A DNA stretch of 64,000 nt from Klebsiella sp. RIT-PI-d (GTDB lineage: Bacteria > Pseudomonadota > Gammaproteobacteria > Enterobacterales > Enterobacteriaceae): contig NZ_LGIT01000009.1 of the NCBI RefSeq assembly GCF_001187865.1, positions 434,001-498,000 on the forward strand. Reading direction: 5' to 3'. Below, piece by piece: positions 51,025 through 60,813 of this stretch (the first letter of the stretch is position 1; each line of letters begins with the position of its first letter). A program made the position numbers and the translations under genes. The notes below the pieces were generated by a model that did no database searches, was not told where the DNA came from, and was given only the letters and a program-made list of their open reading frames with translations.

Positions 51025-51706
51025 AAAGTTGCTGGTCAAGCTGATTAACTTGTCCCTGCGCAACGTTACGGCCCTGGTGCAGCAGAAAAAAACGATCTGA
51101 AACGTGATGGATAAACGACAAATGCTGTTCTGCCAGCAGGATCGTTAACCCCAGTTCGCGTTTCAGGCGCAGGATAATCTCGCCCAGCTTATGTAAAAAT
51201 GCCTGGCCCGCGCCGCGCGTAGGTTCATCAAGGATCAACAGCCGGGGCCGGGCGATTAGCGCATTTGCCAGTGCCAGCTGATACTGATTATCGTCTGACA
51301 AGGTGGCGGCCTTCGCCTGACGCAGCGTGCACAGCTCCGGGAATAAATCATATATTGTACTTTTGACCTCGCCATCGCCACTGGCAGCATGGGCAATATG
51401 CAGATTCTCCTCCACGGTCAACTGCGAGAAAATGCGCCGGTCCTGGGGGACATAGCCAATCCCCAGTGCACTACGATTCAGCGCCGAAAGCGGCAGCAGA
51501 TCGCAGGGCGGCGCATTATTACCGTGCCAGACAATACTCCCGCTCTCGACCGGTAAAAAGCCGGTGATACAATTAAACAGCGTAGACTTTCCCATACCAG
51601 GTAGCCCCACTACGCTGGTACATTTTCCCGCCTGTAGCTCAAGCGTAATATTCCACAGCGTATGCTGACTGCCATAAAAATGATTCACAGCGCGCAGACT
51701 CAACAT
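50990..51706 (-). CDS. orphan UrtE/LivF-type ABC ATPase with degenerate signature
   Basis: A 238-residue ATPase resembling the urea/branched-chain amino acid importer subunits UrtE and LivF. Walker A GLPGMGKST (34-42), Q-loop YVPQDRRIF, Walker B LLILDEPT (156-163) and switch His195 are kept. The ABC signature reads LSDDN (136-140) instead of LSGGQ. No permease, binding protein or second ATPase lies nearby. A GAGGAGAT ribosome site precedes ATG 51706, and the 3' end overlaps bioD by 35 bp. It may be a remnant of a urt or liv operon or a repurposed protein; direction of coupling is unknown. Confidence 0.75.
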   Translation of the reverse strand: MLSLRAVNHFYGSQHTLWNITLELQAGKCTSVVGLPGMGKSTLFNCITGFLPVESGSIVWHGNNAPPCDLLPLSALNRSALGIGYVPQDRRIFSQLTVEENLHIAHAASGDGEVKSTIYDLFPELCTLRQAKAATLSDDNQYQLALANALIARPRLLILDEPTRGAGQAFLHKLGEIILRLKRELGLTILLAEQHLSFIHHVSDRFFLLHQGRNVAQGQVNQLDQQLFTQWMTPVPAR

Positions 51707-52029
51707 CGGTATCTCCTCAATTCAGCACCTGCAGTTCGACAGGCTGATGCTGCAAAAGGCTTGCCAGAGACAGTAGAATCGGTAAAAAAGATGCTTATTT
51801 CAGATAGCGCCTGAGATTAATACGCAAATGGTGCATCCTGCTATTGCCCACTGCACGTTGTCGGTGCCAGCGCAGTAAGATGTAGTGCAAAAGCCAGGCG
51901 GTAAAGTGCGTTTTATCAGCGCTCTTTAATCGCGAATCGGTAAAAAAAAGCAGTAAATATTTTTTATTCACGCAACTTACCCGCCGCTTCGTTTTTTGCC
52001 AGGGAGCGGCGGCAAAGGGCTGGCGTGAG

Positions 52030-52052
52030 TTATCCACTATTCCTGTGGATAA
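52030..52052. promoter_or_regulatory. pair of facing DnaA boxes upstream of uvrB
   Basis: TTATCCACT (52030-52038, plus) faces a perfect TTATCCACA on the minus strand (52044-52052), 5 bp apart. A DnaA box upstream of uvrB has been described in E. coli; the function here is inferred. Confidence 0.65.
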
Positions 52053-52340
52053 CCTTGTGTATTAGAGTTAGAAAAGATGCGGTAAACGAGTAAATACGCG
52101 GCCTGCGCCTGAATTGGCGGCAAACGCGGCTTTTATAATATTTACATAAAATACAAACAGTTAAATAAAAGCAAGCGGTGCAAGAAAAGTGTCATCTGTT
52201 GCCATTAAACCGTCATGACGTTACTTGACAAAGTTAATAAACGAATTTTTCTGGGGATAACCCGTTTCAGGTGGCATTTTCCCGGCCTGGCGCTACGCTT
52301 TTGCTGATGTTTACATCAATAACGGGGAGAATTTTACGCT

Positions 52341-52360
52341 TACTGTTTTTTTATCCAGTA
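52341..52360 (+). promoter_or_regulatory. LexA box (SOS) of uvrB
   Basis: TACTGTTTTTTTATCCAGTA is the E. coli uvrB-type LexA site (CTG-N10-CAG core), about 75 bp before the uvrB ATG. Confidence 0.9.
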
Positions 52361-52435
52361 TTAGCTGTTGGCAAAATCACCAGCGGCGCGTAAAATTATG
52401 CTCCTGCCCGCTTCATTCCTTTCAGGTAGCCATTA

Positions 52436-54454
52436 ATGAGTAAACCGTTCAAACTGAATTCCGCATTTCGTCCATCTGGCGATCAGCCTGAGGCGATTCG
52501 TCGTCTTAAAATAGGTCTTGAAGATGGCCTGGCCCATCAGACGCTGCTTGGCGTAACCGGGTCAGGGAAGACGTTTACCGTCGCGAATGTCATTGCCGAT
52601 CTTCAGCGGCCAACCATGGTGCTGGCGCCTAACAAAACGCTGGCAGCGCAGCTGTACGGCGAAATGAAAGAGTTCTTCCCGGATAACGCCGTAGAGTATT
52701 TCGTCTCCTACTACGACTATTACCAGCCGGAAGCGTATGTCCCCAGTTCCGACACCTTCATTGAGAAAGACGCGTCGGTCAACGAGCATATCGAGCAAAT
52801 GCGTCTGTCGGCTACCAAAGCGCTGCTGGAGCGTCGGGATGTCGTCGTGGTGGCGTCCGTTTCGGCAATTTACGGCCTGGGCGACCCCGATTTGTACCTG
52901 AAAATGATGCTGCACTTATCCATCGGCATGATCATTAATCAGCGCGATATCCTGCGCCGCCTGGCAGAGCTGCAATACGCCCGCAACGATCAGGCGTTCC
53001 AGCGCGGAACGTTTCGCGTGCGCGGAGAGGTGATTGATATTTTCCCGGCAGAGTCTGACGATACGGCGCTGCGCGTTGAGTTATTTGACGAAGAAGTCGA
53101 ACGCCTGTCGTTATTCGATCCGCTTACCGGACACATTGAATCCACCATTCAGCGTTTTACCGTCTATCCCAAAACGCACTACGTCACGCCGCGCGAACGT
53201 ATTGTGCAGGCGATGGAAGACATCAAAGTTGAGCTGGCTGACCGGCGCAAAACGCTGATGGCGAACAACAAGTTACTTGAAGAACAGCGTATTACCCAGC
53301 GCACTCAGTTCGACCTCGAAATGATGAACGAACTGGGCTACTGCTCCGGTATCGAAAACTACTCGCGCTATCTTTCCGCGCGTGGGCCGGGTGAAGCGCC
53401 GCCGACGCTGTTCGACTATTTGCCCGCCGACGGTCTGCTGGTTATCGATGAGTCGCACGTGACTATTCCACAAATTGGAGGCATGTATCGTGGCGACCGG
53501 GCGCGTAAAGAGACCCTGGTGGAATATGGTTTTCGCCTGCCGTCGGCGCTGGATAACCGTCCGATGAAGTTTGAAGAGTTTGAAGGCCTGGCGCCACAAA
53601 CCATTTACGTTTCCGCGACGCCGGGCAAGTATGAGCTGGAAAAGTCGGGTGACGACATTGTCGATCAAGTCGTTCGTCCTACCGGCCTTCTGGACCCCAT
53701 TATTGAAGTGCGTCCGGTCGGCACCCAGGTGGACGATTTGCTCTCGGAAATCCGCGCGCGGGTAGCCATAAATGAGCGCGTTCTGGTAACCACCCTGACC
53801 AAACGTATGGCGGAAGACTTAACCGAATATCTGACCGAACACGGCGAGAAGGTTCGCTATCTCCACTCGGACATCGACACTGTGGAGCGTATGGAGATCA
53901 TTCGCGACCTGCGCCTCGGTGAGTTTGACGTGCTGGTCGGTATCAACCTGCTGCGAGAGGGGCTGGATATGCCGGAAGTTTCGCTGGTCGCTATCCTTGA
54001 TGCCGACAAAGAAGGCTTCCTGCGTTCCGAGCGTTCACTTATCCAGACCATTGGTCGTGCGGCACGTAACATCAACGGTAAAGCGATTCTGTACGGCGAT
54101 AAGATCACGGCGTCGATGGAAAAAGCGATCGGTGAAACGGAGCGTCGCCGCGAGAAGCAGCAGCAGTACAACGAAGAACATGGCATTGTGCCGCAGGGCC
54201 TGAATAAGAAAGTCGTCGACATCCTGGCGCTGGGTGAGAACATTGCGAAGACCAAAGCCAAAGGCCGTGGTAAAGCGCGTCATCCGGTTGAGGACGATGC
54301 CGCACTGCCGCTGACGCCGAAAGCGCTACAGCAGAAAATTCACGAGCTGGAAGCGAAGATGATGCAGCACGCCCGGGATCTTGAATTTGAGGAAGCCGCA
54401 CAAACGCGCGATCAGCTTCACCAGTTACGCGATCTGTTCATCGCGGCATCCTAG
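52436..54454 (+). CDS. uvrB: excinuclease ABC subunit UvrB
   Basis: UvrB verifies damage in nucleotide excision repair and loads UvrC. It has helicase motifs: Walker [14 protein letters not shown] (about 40-52), the beta-hairpin [18 protein letters not shown], and motif [12 protein letters not shown]. The C-terminal UVR domain ([20 protein letters not shown]) binds UvrC. It has 672 residues (E. coli 673). The LexA box upstream predicts SOS induction. Confidence 0.98.
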   Translation: MSKPFKLNSAFRPSGDQPEAIRRLKIGLEDGLAHQTLLGVTGSGKTFTVANVIADLQRPTMVLAPNKTLAAQLYGEMKEFFPDNAVEYFVSYYDYYQPEAYVPSSDTFIEKDASVNEHIEQMRLSATKALLERRDVVVVASVSAIYGLGDPDLYLKMMLHLSIGMIINQRDILRRLAELQYARNDQAFQRGTFRVRGEVIDIFPAESDDTALRVELFDEEVERLSLFDPLTGHIESTIQRFTVYPKTHYVTPRERIVQAMEDIKVELADRRKTLMANNKLLEEQRITQRTQFDLEMMNELGYCSGIENYSRYLSARGPGEAPPTLFDYLPADGLLVIDESHVTIPQIGGMYRGDRARKETLVEYGFRLPSALDNRPMKFEEFEGLAPQTIYVSATPGKYELEKSGDDIVDQVVRPTGLLDPIIEVRPVGTQVDDLLSEIRARVAINERVLVTTLTKRMAEDLTEYLTEHGEKVRYLHSDIDTVERMEIIRDLRLGEFDVLVGINLLREGLDMPEVSLVAILDADKEGFLRSERSLIQTIGRAARNINGKAILYGDKITASMEKAIGETERRREKQQQYNEEHGIVPQGLNKKVVDILALGENIAKTKAKGRGKARHPVEDDAALPLTPKALQQKIHELEAKMMQHARDLEFEEAAQTRDQLHQLRDLFIAAS

Positions 54455-54479
54455 TGGAATAACGACCGGGACGGCGGGT

Positions 54480-54570
54480 TCCATGCCCGGTGGCGCTGGG
54501 TTTATCAGGCCTGTGGGAAGACCGGCCTGATAACGCTTAGTTCTGGCAGGCCGGATAAAGCGCAGCCGCC
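54480..54570. repeat. REP/BIME cluster after uvrB
   Basis: Two or three REP-type palindromic units lie between convergent uvrB and basS (54485-54512; 54523-54569), with the typical GCCCGGTGGCGCTG and GGCCGGATAAAGCGCAGCCGCC motifs. No other terminator is obvious in this 132-bp gap. Confidence 0.75.
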
Positions 54571-54586
54571 ATGACCGTTAGTACGC

Positions 54587-55672
54587 TTATACGTGCGGGC
54601 TGTGCAGGGCTTTGAATTTTACCCACGCTCGTGCGCCTGGCTGTGCTTGTCGGTTATGCAAAAAGAACTGCGCGTCATGTAACTGTGCAATTCGCGTTAC
54701 GATGCTTAATCCGAGGCCAATTCCCCCGTATCGGCTGTCCATACGCACAAATGCCTTACTCAACTCGCCGCTTTTTGACTCATCAATGCCCGGACCCTCA
54801 TCTTCGACCACCAGCAGCGGCCCGTTTTCTGACTCAAGATAAATGCTGATAGCCGAACCGACCGGGCTGTAGCGATAGGCATTCTCCACCAGATTTCGCA
54901 GCAGGAAGCGTAATAACGTGGCATCTCCTGACACCGCAGCCTGACATTCAGCAGGCAGCACCAGCCGCTGCTGGCGCGGCGCCAGCATGGTTTCAAGCTC
55001 ATCCTGCAGGGGCAGGATCACATCCGAATATAGCTCAACCCGCTGGTAACTCCCGGCGGAAAAGGATTGCCCGACGCGGGCAAGCTGGAGAAGCTGAGCA
55101 ATACTGTTTGTCATCTGATCGAGACGCTGTAGCAGCGGCTCCACGTTGGCCGTGCCGGCCCGGCCAATCAACTCCAGGTGCAAACGCAGCCCGGCCAGCG
55201 GCGTACGCAATTCGTGCGCCACATCGGCAGTAAAAAGCCGTTCGCGCTCAAGCGTGACGGTCAGCCGCGACACCAGCTGATTAATGGCCGAGGTTACCGC
55301 TTCCACTTCGCTCACCGGGGCAGCAATATTGATAGGCTGAAGATTATCTGGCGTGCGGGTACCCAGCTCACGCTGCAGTTCAGCCAGTGGACGAGTGATC
55401 TTTTTCACCGCGTGAAAGCTAATAATTAACGCCAGGCCAATAATTAACATGCTCGGGACCAGCAGGCTGGCTACCGCCTCGTGAACTTCATGCTCAACGT
55501 GTTTGCTGTTATTGTGATTGTGGATGGCACTCTCAACCAGCAGCTGGATCTGCTCTTTACTCTCATGCCACAGCCATAACACGCTGAATATCTGGCACAC
55601 CACAAGAATGGCACCGATGGTCAGCAGCAGCTGAAAGCGCATGGTGGTTTTCCGTTTACGCAATAGCGCCAT
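54587..55672 (-). CDS. basS: sensor histidine kinase BasS (PmrB)
   Basis: BasS/PmrB senses high Fe(III), Al(III) and mild acid and phosphorylates BasR to remodel lipid A. It has 361 residues: TM1 (15-35), a short periplasmic loop with an ExxE metal motif (Glu62-Val-His-Glu65), TM2 (71-88), HAMP, His153 in ADVAHELRTPLAG, and an ATPase domain with DEGPGID and GGIGLGLSIV. Identity with E. coli BasS is clear along the whole length. The start overlaps the basR stop by one base (TAATG). Confidence 0.95.
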   Translation of the reverse strand: MALLRKRKTTMRFQLLLTIGAILVVCQIFSVLWLWHESKEQIQLLVESAIHNHNNSKHVEHEVHEAVASLLVPSMLIIGLALIISFHAVKKITRPLAELQRELGTRTPDNLQPINIAAPVSEVEAVTSAINQLVSRLTVTLERERLFTADVAHELRTPLAGLRLHLELIGRAGTANVEPLLQRLDQMTNSIAQLLQLARVGQSFSAGSYQRVELYSDVILPLQDELETMLAPRQQRLVLPAECQAAVSGDATLLRFLLRNLVENAYRYSPVGSAISIYLESENGPLLVVEDEGPGIDESKSGELSKAFVRMDSRYGGIGLGLSIVTRIAQLHDAQFFLHNRQAQPGARAWVKFKALHSPHV

Positions 55673-56337
55673 TATTTACCCTGCACTGGCATTGTATAGC
55701 CGAAACCGCGCACCGTGCGTATCCGCGTTTTGCCAATTTTTTCCCGCAGATTATGCATGTGCACCTCAAGAGTATTGGTGGACGGTTCGTTTTCCCAGCT
55801 GTAGATATCGTTATATAAAATTTCACGGTGGACCGGGCTGCCCGCCTTTAACATCAGTCGGGACAGTAGCGCATACTCTTTTGGCGTTAAATCCAGCTGT
55901 TCACCGGCAAGCAGGACCTGACGACGCGTGACATTCAGCGTGAGATCCTCAATAGTTATTTCGTTATCACCCTGATTATGATGACGGCGCAGCAGGGCGC
56001 GAATACGCGCATTCAGCTCGTCGAGGGCGAAAGGCTTAATAAGATAATCATCCGCGCCGGTATCCAGGCCTGAGATGCGATCGTTAACGGTATCGCGTGC
56101 GGTCAGGATCAGAACCGGCTGGGTGAATTTCTCCCGGCGCAGATTCGCCAGCAGCTGCAAACCATCTTGATCCGGCAGGCCCAGATCCAGTACCACTAAG
56201 CTGTAATAGGCATTGGCCAGGCAAATTTTGGCATCCCGGGCCGTTGTTACGCCGTCGCAGACATATCCCTCGTTTTGCATTGCGAGAATCAATCCCTGCA
56301 ATAATAAAGCGTCATCCTCTATAACTAATATTTTCAC
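55672..56337 (-). CDS. basR: response regulator BasR (PmrA)
   Basis: BasR/PmrA is an OmpR-type regulator that activates eptA, arn and related lipid A modification genes. Receiver domain: Asp8-Asp9, Asp51 phosphorylation site in [10 protein letters not shown], Lys100 in [10 protein letters not shown]. The DNA-binding winged helix follows, ending VRGFGYTM. It has 221 residues (E. coli 222). The start is GTG 56337, directly after the eptA stop, with AGGAG inside the last eptA codons. Confidence 0.95.
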   Translation of the reverse strand: MKILVIEDDALLLQGLILAMQNEGYVCDGVTTARDAKICLANAYYSLVVLDLGLPDQDGLQLLANLRREKFTQPVLILTARDTVNDRISGLDTGADDYLIKPFALDELNARIRALLRRHHNQGDNEITIEDLTLNVTRRQVLLAGEQLDLTPKEYALLSRLMLKAGSPVHREILYNDIYSWENEPSTNTLEVHMHNLREKIGKTRIRTVRGFGYTMPVQGK

Positions 56338-57978
56338 TTAGTTAGCTCCTCTGCACGGCAGTAAAATGTCGTCTTTTTCCTGATAAACGTGCGTATTAAC
56401 ACCGACTAATCCCAGCATGGTCGAGAAAAGATTATCCTGTGAGTAGGATTGTGTGTCAGCGTTTTTTTCCAGACACTGCTGATTAATGTCATAACGCTTC
56501 TGATAATCCGCTGAAAGCCAAATCAGCATCGGAATGTGTTTTTGCATCTGCGGGGCCACCGACCACGGCAAACCGTGGAGATAAATGCCATCTTCACCCA
56601 GAGATTCACCGTGATCGGAAAGATAGACCAGGCTGGTGGTAAATTTATCCTGTTTACGTTGCAGCAGCTTGATCGCCTTATCGACAATATAATCCACGTA
56701 CAGAACCGTATTATCATAGGTATTCATCAGTTGTGCCTGACTACAGGTTTGGATCTCATTGGTGTCGCAGGTGGGGGTAAATTTACGGAACTGTGGCGGA
56801 TAGCGACGATAATAGGTCGGGCCGTGGCTGCCGATAGTATGTAAAACAATCACCCCATCGCCCTGAAGGGTGTCGATATATCGTTCCAGACCATCGAATA
56901 AAACCTCATCGTAGCATTCGCCATTCATACACTGACGGGGCAGTTTTTGCGCGGTCTTATCCTGGGTTGGTACGCGTGTACAGGCGCCTTTGCAGCCTCC
57001 GTCGTTTTCATTCCACAGAACCTGGATACCGGCACGCTGGATGACATCCAGCAACCCCTCCTGATGGTGTGCCAGCTGGGCATCATAATGCGCACGCGGC
57101 ATTCCGGAAAACATGCACGGTACGGATACGGCCGTTGCGGTGCCGCAGGAGGTCGTTTGCGGGAAGTAAACAACGTTATCGTGTTTCAGGCGCGGGTTGG
57201 TCTCACGAGCGTAGCCGCCCAGTGAGAAGTTGGCGGCGCGCGACGTTTCACCCACAATCAGGATAGTCAGATTTTTATGCGCACCCTGCGTCATGCGCGG
57301 ATCGCGCTGTGCATCCTCGCCAATCCTCACCAGCGGTAAATTATCCATCCGGTTATGGGTGTACCAGGACCAGCTTGCTACAAGGCTATTGGATGGGCTA
57401 AGCGATTTGACCAGCTGTTTATTATTGCGAAAAAGCGACGCGTAATCTTTATAGAACAGGAGGGCCACCAGCAGAATAGCCAGTACCGAAAGCGTGATAT
57501 TAACCGTTCGCAGCAGTACGCCGCGGCTCAGCGTGGCGGGATAGCGGATTTTCACCCACCAGGCCAGCGCGGCCATCAGTACTCCGGAAAACAGTATCGA
57601 CAGCACCAGACGTACGGAGAGCAGGGCAAAACTTTCCGCCGGTGTGGTATCGAGAATGTTATCGATCATTGAGCGATCCATCACGATGCCAAAATTAAGA
57701 ATAAAATATTGTACCGCTGCGCCCGGTAGCACGAAAACAGCGACGGCCAGGCGATGCAGGCGCAGAAAAGATGCCAGGGTTAACAGAATATTGATTACGG
57801 CAAAACCGACCACCGGCATCGAAACAAATACCCATACCGAATGCAACGAGTTGACCGGGAGTAATTTGAATGCCTGATGCCAGAAGGCAATGTTCAAAAA
57901 GAGGGCAATGTAGAGTGCAAAGAGAAGCAGATAAGCCAGCAGACCGATGGTCGGTCTGCGCAGATGTAACGCCCGCAT
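56338..57978 (-). CDS. eptA: lipid A phosphoethanolamine transferase EptA (PmrC)
   Basis: EptA adds phosphoethanolamine to lipid A phosphates, lowering the negative charge seen by polymyxins and cationic peptides. It has 546 residues (E. coli 547): five N-terminal transmembrane helices and a periplasmic alkaline-phosphatase-like domain. The Thr nucleophile lies in IVGETSRA, the zinc-site residues in LSDHGESLGEDGIYLHG, and several disulfide Cys are kept. It matches chromosomal EptA and not plasmid MCR proteins. It leads an eptA-basR-basS operon lying 82 bp after ybhK. Confidence 0.95.
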   Translation of the reverse strand: MRALHLRRPTIGLLAYLLLFALYIALFLNIAFWHQAFKLLPVNSLHSVWVFVSMPVVGFAVINILLTLASFLRLHRLAVAVFVLPGAAVQYFILNFGIVMDRSMIDNILDTTPAESFALLSVRLVLSILFSGVLMAALAWWVKIRYPATLSRGVLLRTVNITLSVLAILLVALLFYKDYASLFRNNKQLVKSLSPSNSLVASWSWYTHNRMDNLPLVRIGEDAQRDPRMTQGAHKNLTILIVGETSRAANFSLGGYARETNPRLKHDNVVYFPQTTSCGTATAVSVPCMFSGMPRAHYDAQLAHHQEGLLDVIQRAGIQVLWNENDGGCKGACTRVPTQDKTAQKLPRQCMNGECYDEVLFDGLERYIDTLQGDGVIVLHTIGSHGPTYYRRYPPQFRKFTPTCDTNEIQTCSQAQLMNTYDNTVLYVDYIVDKAIKLLQRKQDKFTTSLVYLSDHGESLGEDGIYLHGLPWSVAPQMQKHIPMLIWLSADYQKRYDINQQCLEKNADTQSYSQDNLFSTMLGLVGVNTHVYQEKDDILLPCRGAN

Positions 57979-58023
57979 AATGTGTTCTCATTAGAAAAGA
58001 GAACGCCATCCTCGCAGAGAAGG

Positions 58024-58040
58024 ATTAAGCCAACCTTAAG
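58024..58040 (-). promoter_or_regulatory. PmrA (BasR) box upstream of eptA
   Basis: CTTAAG-N5-CTTAAT on the minus strand fits the PmrA box YTTAAK-N5-YTTAAK exactly. A third half-site TTTAAG lies 10 bp further upstream (58051-58056). The site is 46 bp before the eptA start, between it and the ybhK stop, so the operon is probably autoregulated. -35 and -10 hexamers are not clear, as usual at PmrA-activated promoters. Confidence 0.8.
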
Positions 58041-58060
58041 ATTGAAATGGCTTAAAAATA

Positions 58061-58969
58061 TTACCCCAGAGCCTGAACTGCCCGCTCCAGCGCGCTACGT
58101 AATAAATGCCGATCGTGTCGGTAAGGAACGTCATCGGCGGCAAGGGGCTGCTGCACCACAGCCCGGTCCTCTAAACCGTGGATGGCGGTATCGGGGCCGA
58201 TAACCACCGCATCAATCACGCGTTTGCCAATCGCGCGCTCCATCAGGCCGAGCTTATCCGTTACCTCAAGCTCTGCCGCCGGCAGGCTCACTTCGCGCCC
58301 CAAATTACCAATATAAATCATTGGTGCCGGCGAGCGTCGTAGCGCCTGAGCGATATCCGACAGTAGCAAAATAGGCATCAGGCTAGTATAAAAGCTGCCG
58401 GGGCCAATCAGAATGAGATCGGCTTCGGCAATGGCCTGTACCGCTTCCCGCGTGGCGGGGACATTGGGGGAAAGCAATAGCTCAGCCGGAGGCTGCTTAA
58501 GCTGGTCAATGTTCACTTCGCCGTAAACTTCATGACCTTCGCTGTCTACCGCCATTAAATCTACCGGCACTTCGGACATCGGGATCAGCAGCGCATCTAC
58601 CTTTAACAGATTGCGAATTAAATTAATGGCCTCAAGCGGCCGCACGCTCAGGTGATCCAGCGCTTTTAACATCAAGTTGCCGAGATTATGTCCGGAAAGT
58701 TCGCCGTTGCCGCCGAAACGATATTCAAACATGGCGGAGGCCACGCTGGGTTCCGCGATCAGTTGATTGAGACAGTTGCGCATATCACCCCACGCAATTC
58801 CGCCTTCAGCGCGGCGAATACGCCCGGTTGAACCGCCGTTGTCGGTGGTGGTCACAATGCCGGTTAGCCGTGAGCCAACGGATGATAGCGAAGACATGAC
58901 GCGTCCCAGTCCGTGCCCGCCGCCTAATGCCACTACTCTGTCCAGATCCGCAAACGTGCGATTACGCAT
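58061..58969 (-). CDS. ybhK: YvcK/CofD-family protein YbhK
   Basis: YbhK is a gluconeogenesis-factor/CofD-like protein of 302 residues, the E. coli length. The N-terminal [15 protein letters not shown] and [14 protein letters not shown] segments form the nucleotide-sugar-type binding fold, and [15 protein letters not shown] is the second family motif. Bacillus YvcK affects growth on gluconeogenic substrates and cell wall; the enteric role is unknown. It is divergent from moaA. Confidence 0.94.
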   Translation of the reverse strand: MRNRTFADLDRVVALGGGHGLGRVMSSLSSVGSRLTGIVTTTDNGGSTGRIRRAEGGIAWGDMRNCLNQLIAEPSVASAMFEYRFGGNGELSGHNLGNLMLKALDHLSVRPLEAINLIRNLLKVDALLIPMSEVPVDLMAVDSEGHEVYGEVNIDQLKQPPAELLLSPNVPATREAVQAIAEADLILIGPGSFYTSLMPILLLSDIAQALRRSPAPMIYIGNLGREVSLPAAELEVTDKLGLMERAIGKRVIDAVVIGPDTAIHGLEDRAVVQQPLAADDVPYRHDRHLLRSALERAVQALG

Positions 58970-59289
58970 AGCTTTCCCTTATTTAATCATTCCGCGTAAC
59001 AGTAACGTAACTACCCCTAAAAGACGATGGGCTCACTGCGCTAAACTGATGCATATCAATGCAAAAGCGTGATTTAGGCGTATTCTGTAGCGAAATTGCA
59101 CGATCTTAACGCTATGTACGTAATTATACAGCGTTTTGCGCGAGTGGCGAAAATGGGTTTGACGCGCTACTATCGGCATAATCACTCTAGCTTCTGTGCC
59201 TGTGTCTCAGGATATGGTGCAGTAGCCGTGGCATAAGCCACCAGGGTACAGGAAGAAATGACTGTGCCTCCCGAACTGGAAAGGTGTAT
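58970..59289 (+). promoter_or_regulatory. ybhK / moaA divergent region
   Basis: 320 bp between divergent genes. The right-hand third (59182-59283) is the molybdenum cofactor riboswitch. The rest (58970-59181) should hold the ybhK and moaA promoters; E. coli moaA has ModE and FNR control, but I see no strong match to either site here. Confidence 0.6.
59182..59283 (+). ncRNA. molybdenum cofactor (Moco) riboswitch
   Basis: The leader contains the conserved blocks of the Moco RNA motif: CACTCTAGC, GGTGC, GCCGTGGC, GCCACCAGGG, GGAAGAAATGACTG and CTCCCG, followed by CTGGAAAGGTGTA just before moaA. In E. coli this motif lowers moaA expression when cofactor is plentiful. The last segment includes the moaA ribosome site, so control of translation is likely. 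Confidence 0.92.
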
Positions 59290-60279
59290 ATGGCTTCACA
59301 ACTTACCGATGCGTTCGCCCGCAGGTTTTACTATCTGCGTTTGTCGATCACCGATGTGTGTAACTTCCGTTGCACGTACTGTCTGCCGGACGGCTACCGC
59401 CCCAGCGGCGTTTCCAATAAAGGCTTCCTGAGCATTGATGAAGTTCGCCGCATCACGCGTGCTTTCACGGCGCTCGGCACTGAAAAAGTGCGCCTCACCG
59501 GCGGAGAACCCTCTCTGCGTCGTGACTTTACCGACATTATCGCCACCGTGCGCGAAAACCCGGCGATCCGTCAGATTGCGGTCACCACTAATGGTTACCG
59601 GATGGCGCGTGATATTGCCAGCTGGCGCGATGCCGGGTTAACCAATGTTAACGTCAGCGTCGATAGCCTCGACGCCCGCCAGTTTCATGCGATTACTGGC
59701 CAGGACAAGTTTCATCAGGTCATGGCGGGTATTGATGCTGCCTTTGACGCCGGATTCGAGCGCGTTAAGGTTAATACCGTGCTGATGCGCGACGTCAATC
59801 ATCATCAGCTTGATACGTTCCTCGCCTGGATCAAACCCCGGCGCATTCAGCTGCGTTTTATCGAACTGATGGAAACCGGGGAGGGCAGCGAGCTGTTCCG
59901 TAAACATCATATTTCTGGCATGGTGCTGCGCGATGAACTGCTCAGACGCGGCTGGCTTCACCAGATCCGTCAGCGTAGCGACGGCCCGGCTCAGGTATTC
60001 TGCCATCCCGACTATGACGGCGAAATCGGCCTCATTATGCCGTATGAAAAAGATTTTTGCGCCAGCTGTAACCGCCTGCGTGTCTCCTCGATCGGCAAGC
60101 TGCATTTATGCCTGTTTGGTGACGGTGGCGTCGACCTGCGCGATTTGCTGGCGGATGATGATCAGCAGGCGGCGCTGGAGTCACGTATTGCGGCGGCCCT
60201 TGCCCATAAAAAACAGACCCACTTCCTGCATGAAGGAAATACGGGCATTACTCAGAACCTTTCTTATATTGGCGGATAG
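59290..60279 (+). CDS. moaA: GTP 3',8-cyclase MoaA
   Basis: MoaA starts molybdopterin synthesis by radical SAM rearrangement of GTP. The N-terminal cluster motif CNFRCTYC and the C-terminal cluster in [18 protein letters not shown] are intact; the C-terminal GG needed for activity is present (SYIGG). ATG 59290 gives 329 residues, as in E. coli; a GTG two codons earlier is also in frame. Confidence 0.97.
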   Translation: MASQLTDAFARRFYYLRLSITDVCNFRCTYCLPDGYRPSGVSNKGFLSIDEVRRITRAFTALGTEKVRLTGGEPSLRRDFTDIIATVRENPAIRQIAVTTNGYRMARDIASWRDAGLTNVNVSVDSLDARQFHAITGQDKFHQVMAGIDAAFDAGFERVKVNTVLMRDVNHHQLDTFLAWIKPRRIQLRFIELMETGEGSELFRKHHISGMVLRDELLRRGWLHQIRQRSDGPAQVFCHPDYDGEIGLIMPYEKDFCASCNRLRVSSIGKLHLCLFGDGGVDLRDLLADDDQQAALESRIAAALAHKKQTHFLHEGNTGITQNLSYIGG

Positions 60280-60297
60280 CCCGCTCAGGAGATTTTA

Positions 60298-60810
60298 ATG
60301 AGTCAGGTCAGTGCTGAATTTGCGCCAGTGCGTATCGCGGTCCTTACCGTATCCAGTCGCCGTAGCGAAGAAGACGACACTTCCGGGCATTATCTGCGCG
60401 ATGCGGCCAGTGAAGCTGGTCATCAGGTAGTTGATAAGGCTATCGTAAAAGAAAACCGCTATGCGATCCGCGCTCAGGTTTCTGCATGGATCGCCCATGA
60501 TGAAGTGCAGGCGATCCTGATAAACGGCGGCACCGGATTTACCGCAGGCGATCAGACGCCTGAAGCGCTATTGCCACTGTTTGACCGCGAGATTGAAGGC
60601 TTTGGCGAGGTATTTCGTATGCTCTCGTTCGAAGAGATTGGTACCTCGACGCTGCAATCACGTGCGGTCGCAGGCATCGCGAATAACACCCTGATTTTTG
60701 CAATGCCCGGCTCACCTAAAGCCTGCCGTACGGCATGGGAAAATATCATTGCTCCACAGCTTGATACCCGAACCCGTCCCTGCAACTTTTATCCTCACTT
60801 GAAGAAATAG
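60298..60810 (+). CDS. moaB: molybdenum cofactor biosynthesis protein MoaB
   Basis: MoaB is a MogA/MoeA-fold protein (170 residues, as in E. coli) thought to act in molybdopterin adenylation, though it is not essential in E. coli. INGGTGFTAGDQTPEAL and MLSFEEIGTSTLQSRA are the molybdopterin-binding motifs. It follows moaA by 18 bp with an AGGAG site. Confidence 0.96.
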   Translation: MSQVSAEFAPVRIAVLTVSSRRSEEDDTSGHYLRDAASEAGHQVVDKAIVKENRYAIRAQVSAWIAHDEVQAILINGGTGFTAGDQTPEALLPLFDREIEGFGEVFRMLSFEEIGTSTLQSRAVAGIANNTLIFAMPGSPKACRTAWENIIAPQLDTRTRPCNFYPHLKK

Positions 60811-60813
60811 ATT

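Larger units (their letters stand above)
51707..52435. promoter_or_regulatory. uvrB upstream region
   Basis: 729 bp without a clear gene, AT-rich from about 51780 to 52260. Directly upstream of the ATPase on the minus strand lies a short open frame (about 51725-51794) ending 17 nt before its start. The 80-codon frame 51795-52037 in the same frame has no recognisable product. Facing DnaA boxes (52030-52052) and a LexA box (52341-52360) belong to uvrB control. Confidence 0.6.

Noticed and set aside
56338-57978. Plasmid-type mcr colistin-resistance gene
   Set aside because: The protein follows enteric chromosomal EptA along its full length and is in operon with basRS; no mobile element is nearby.
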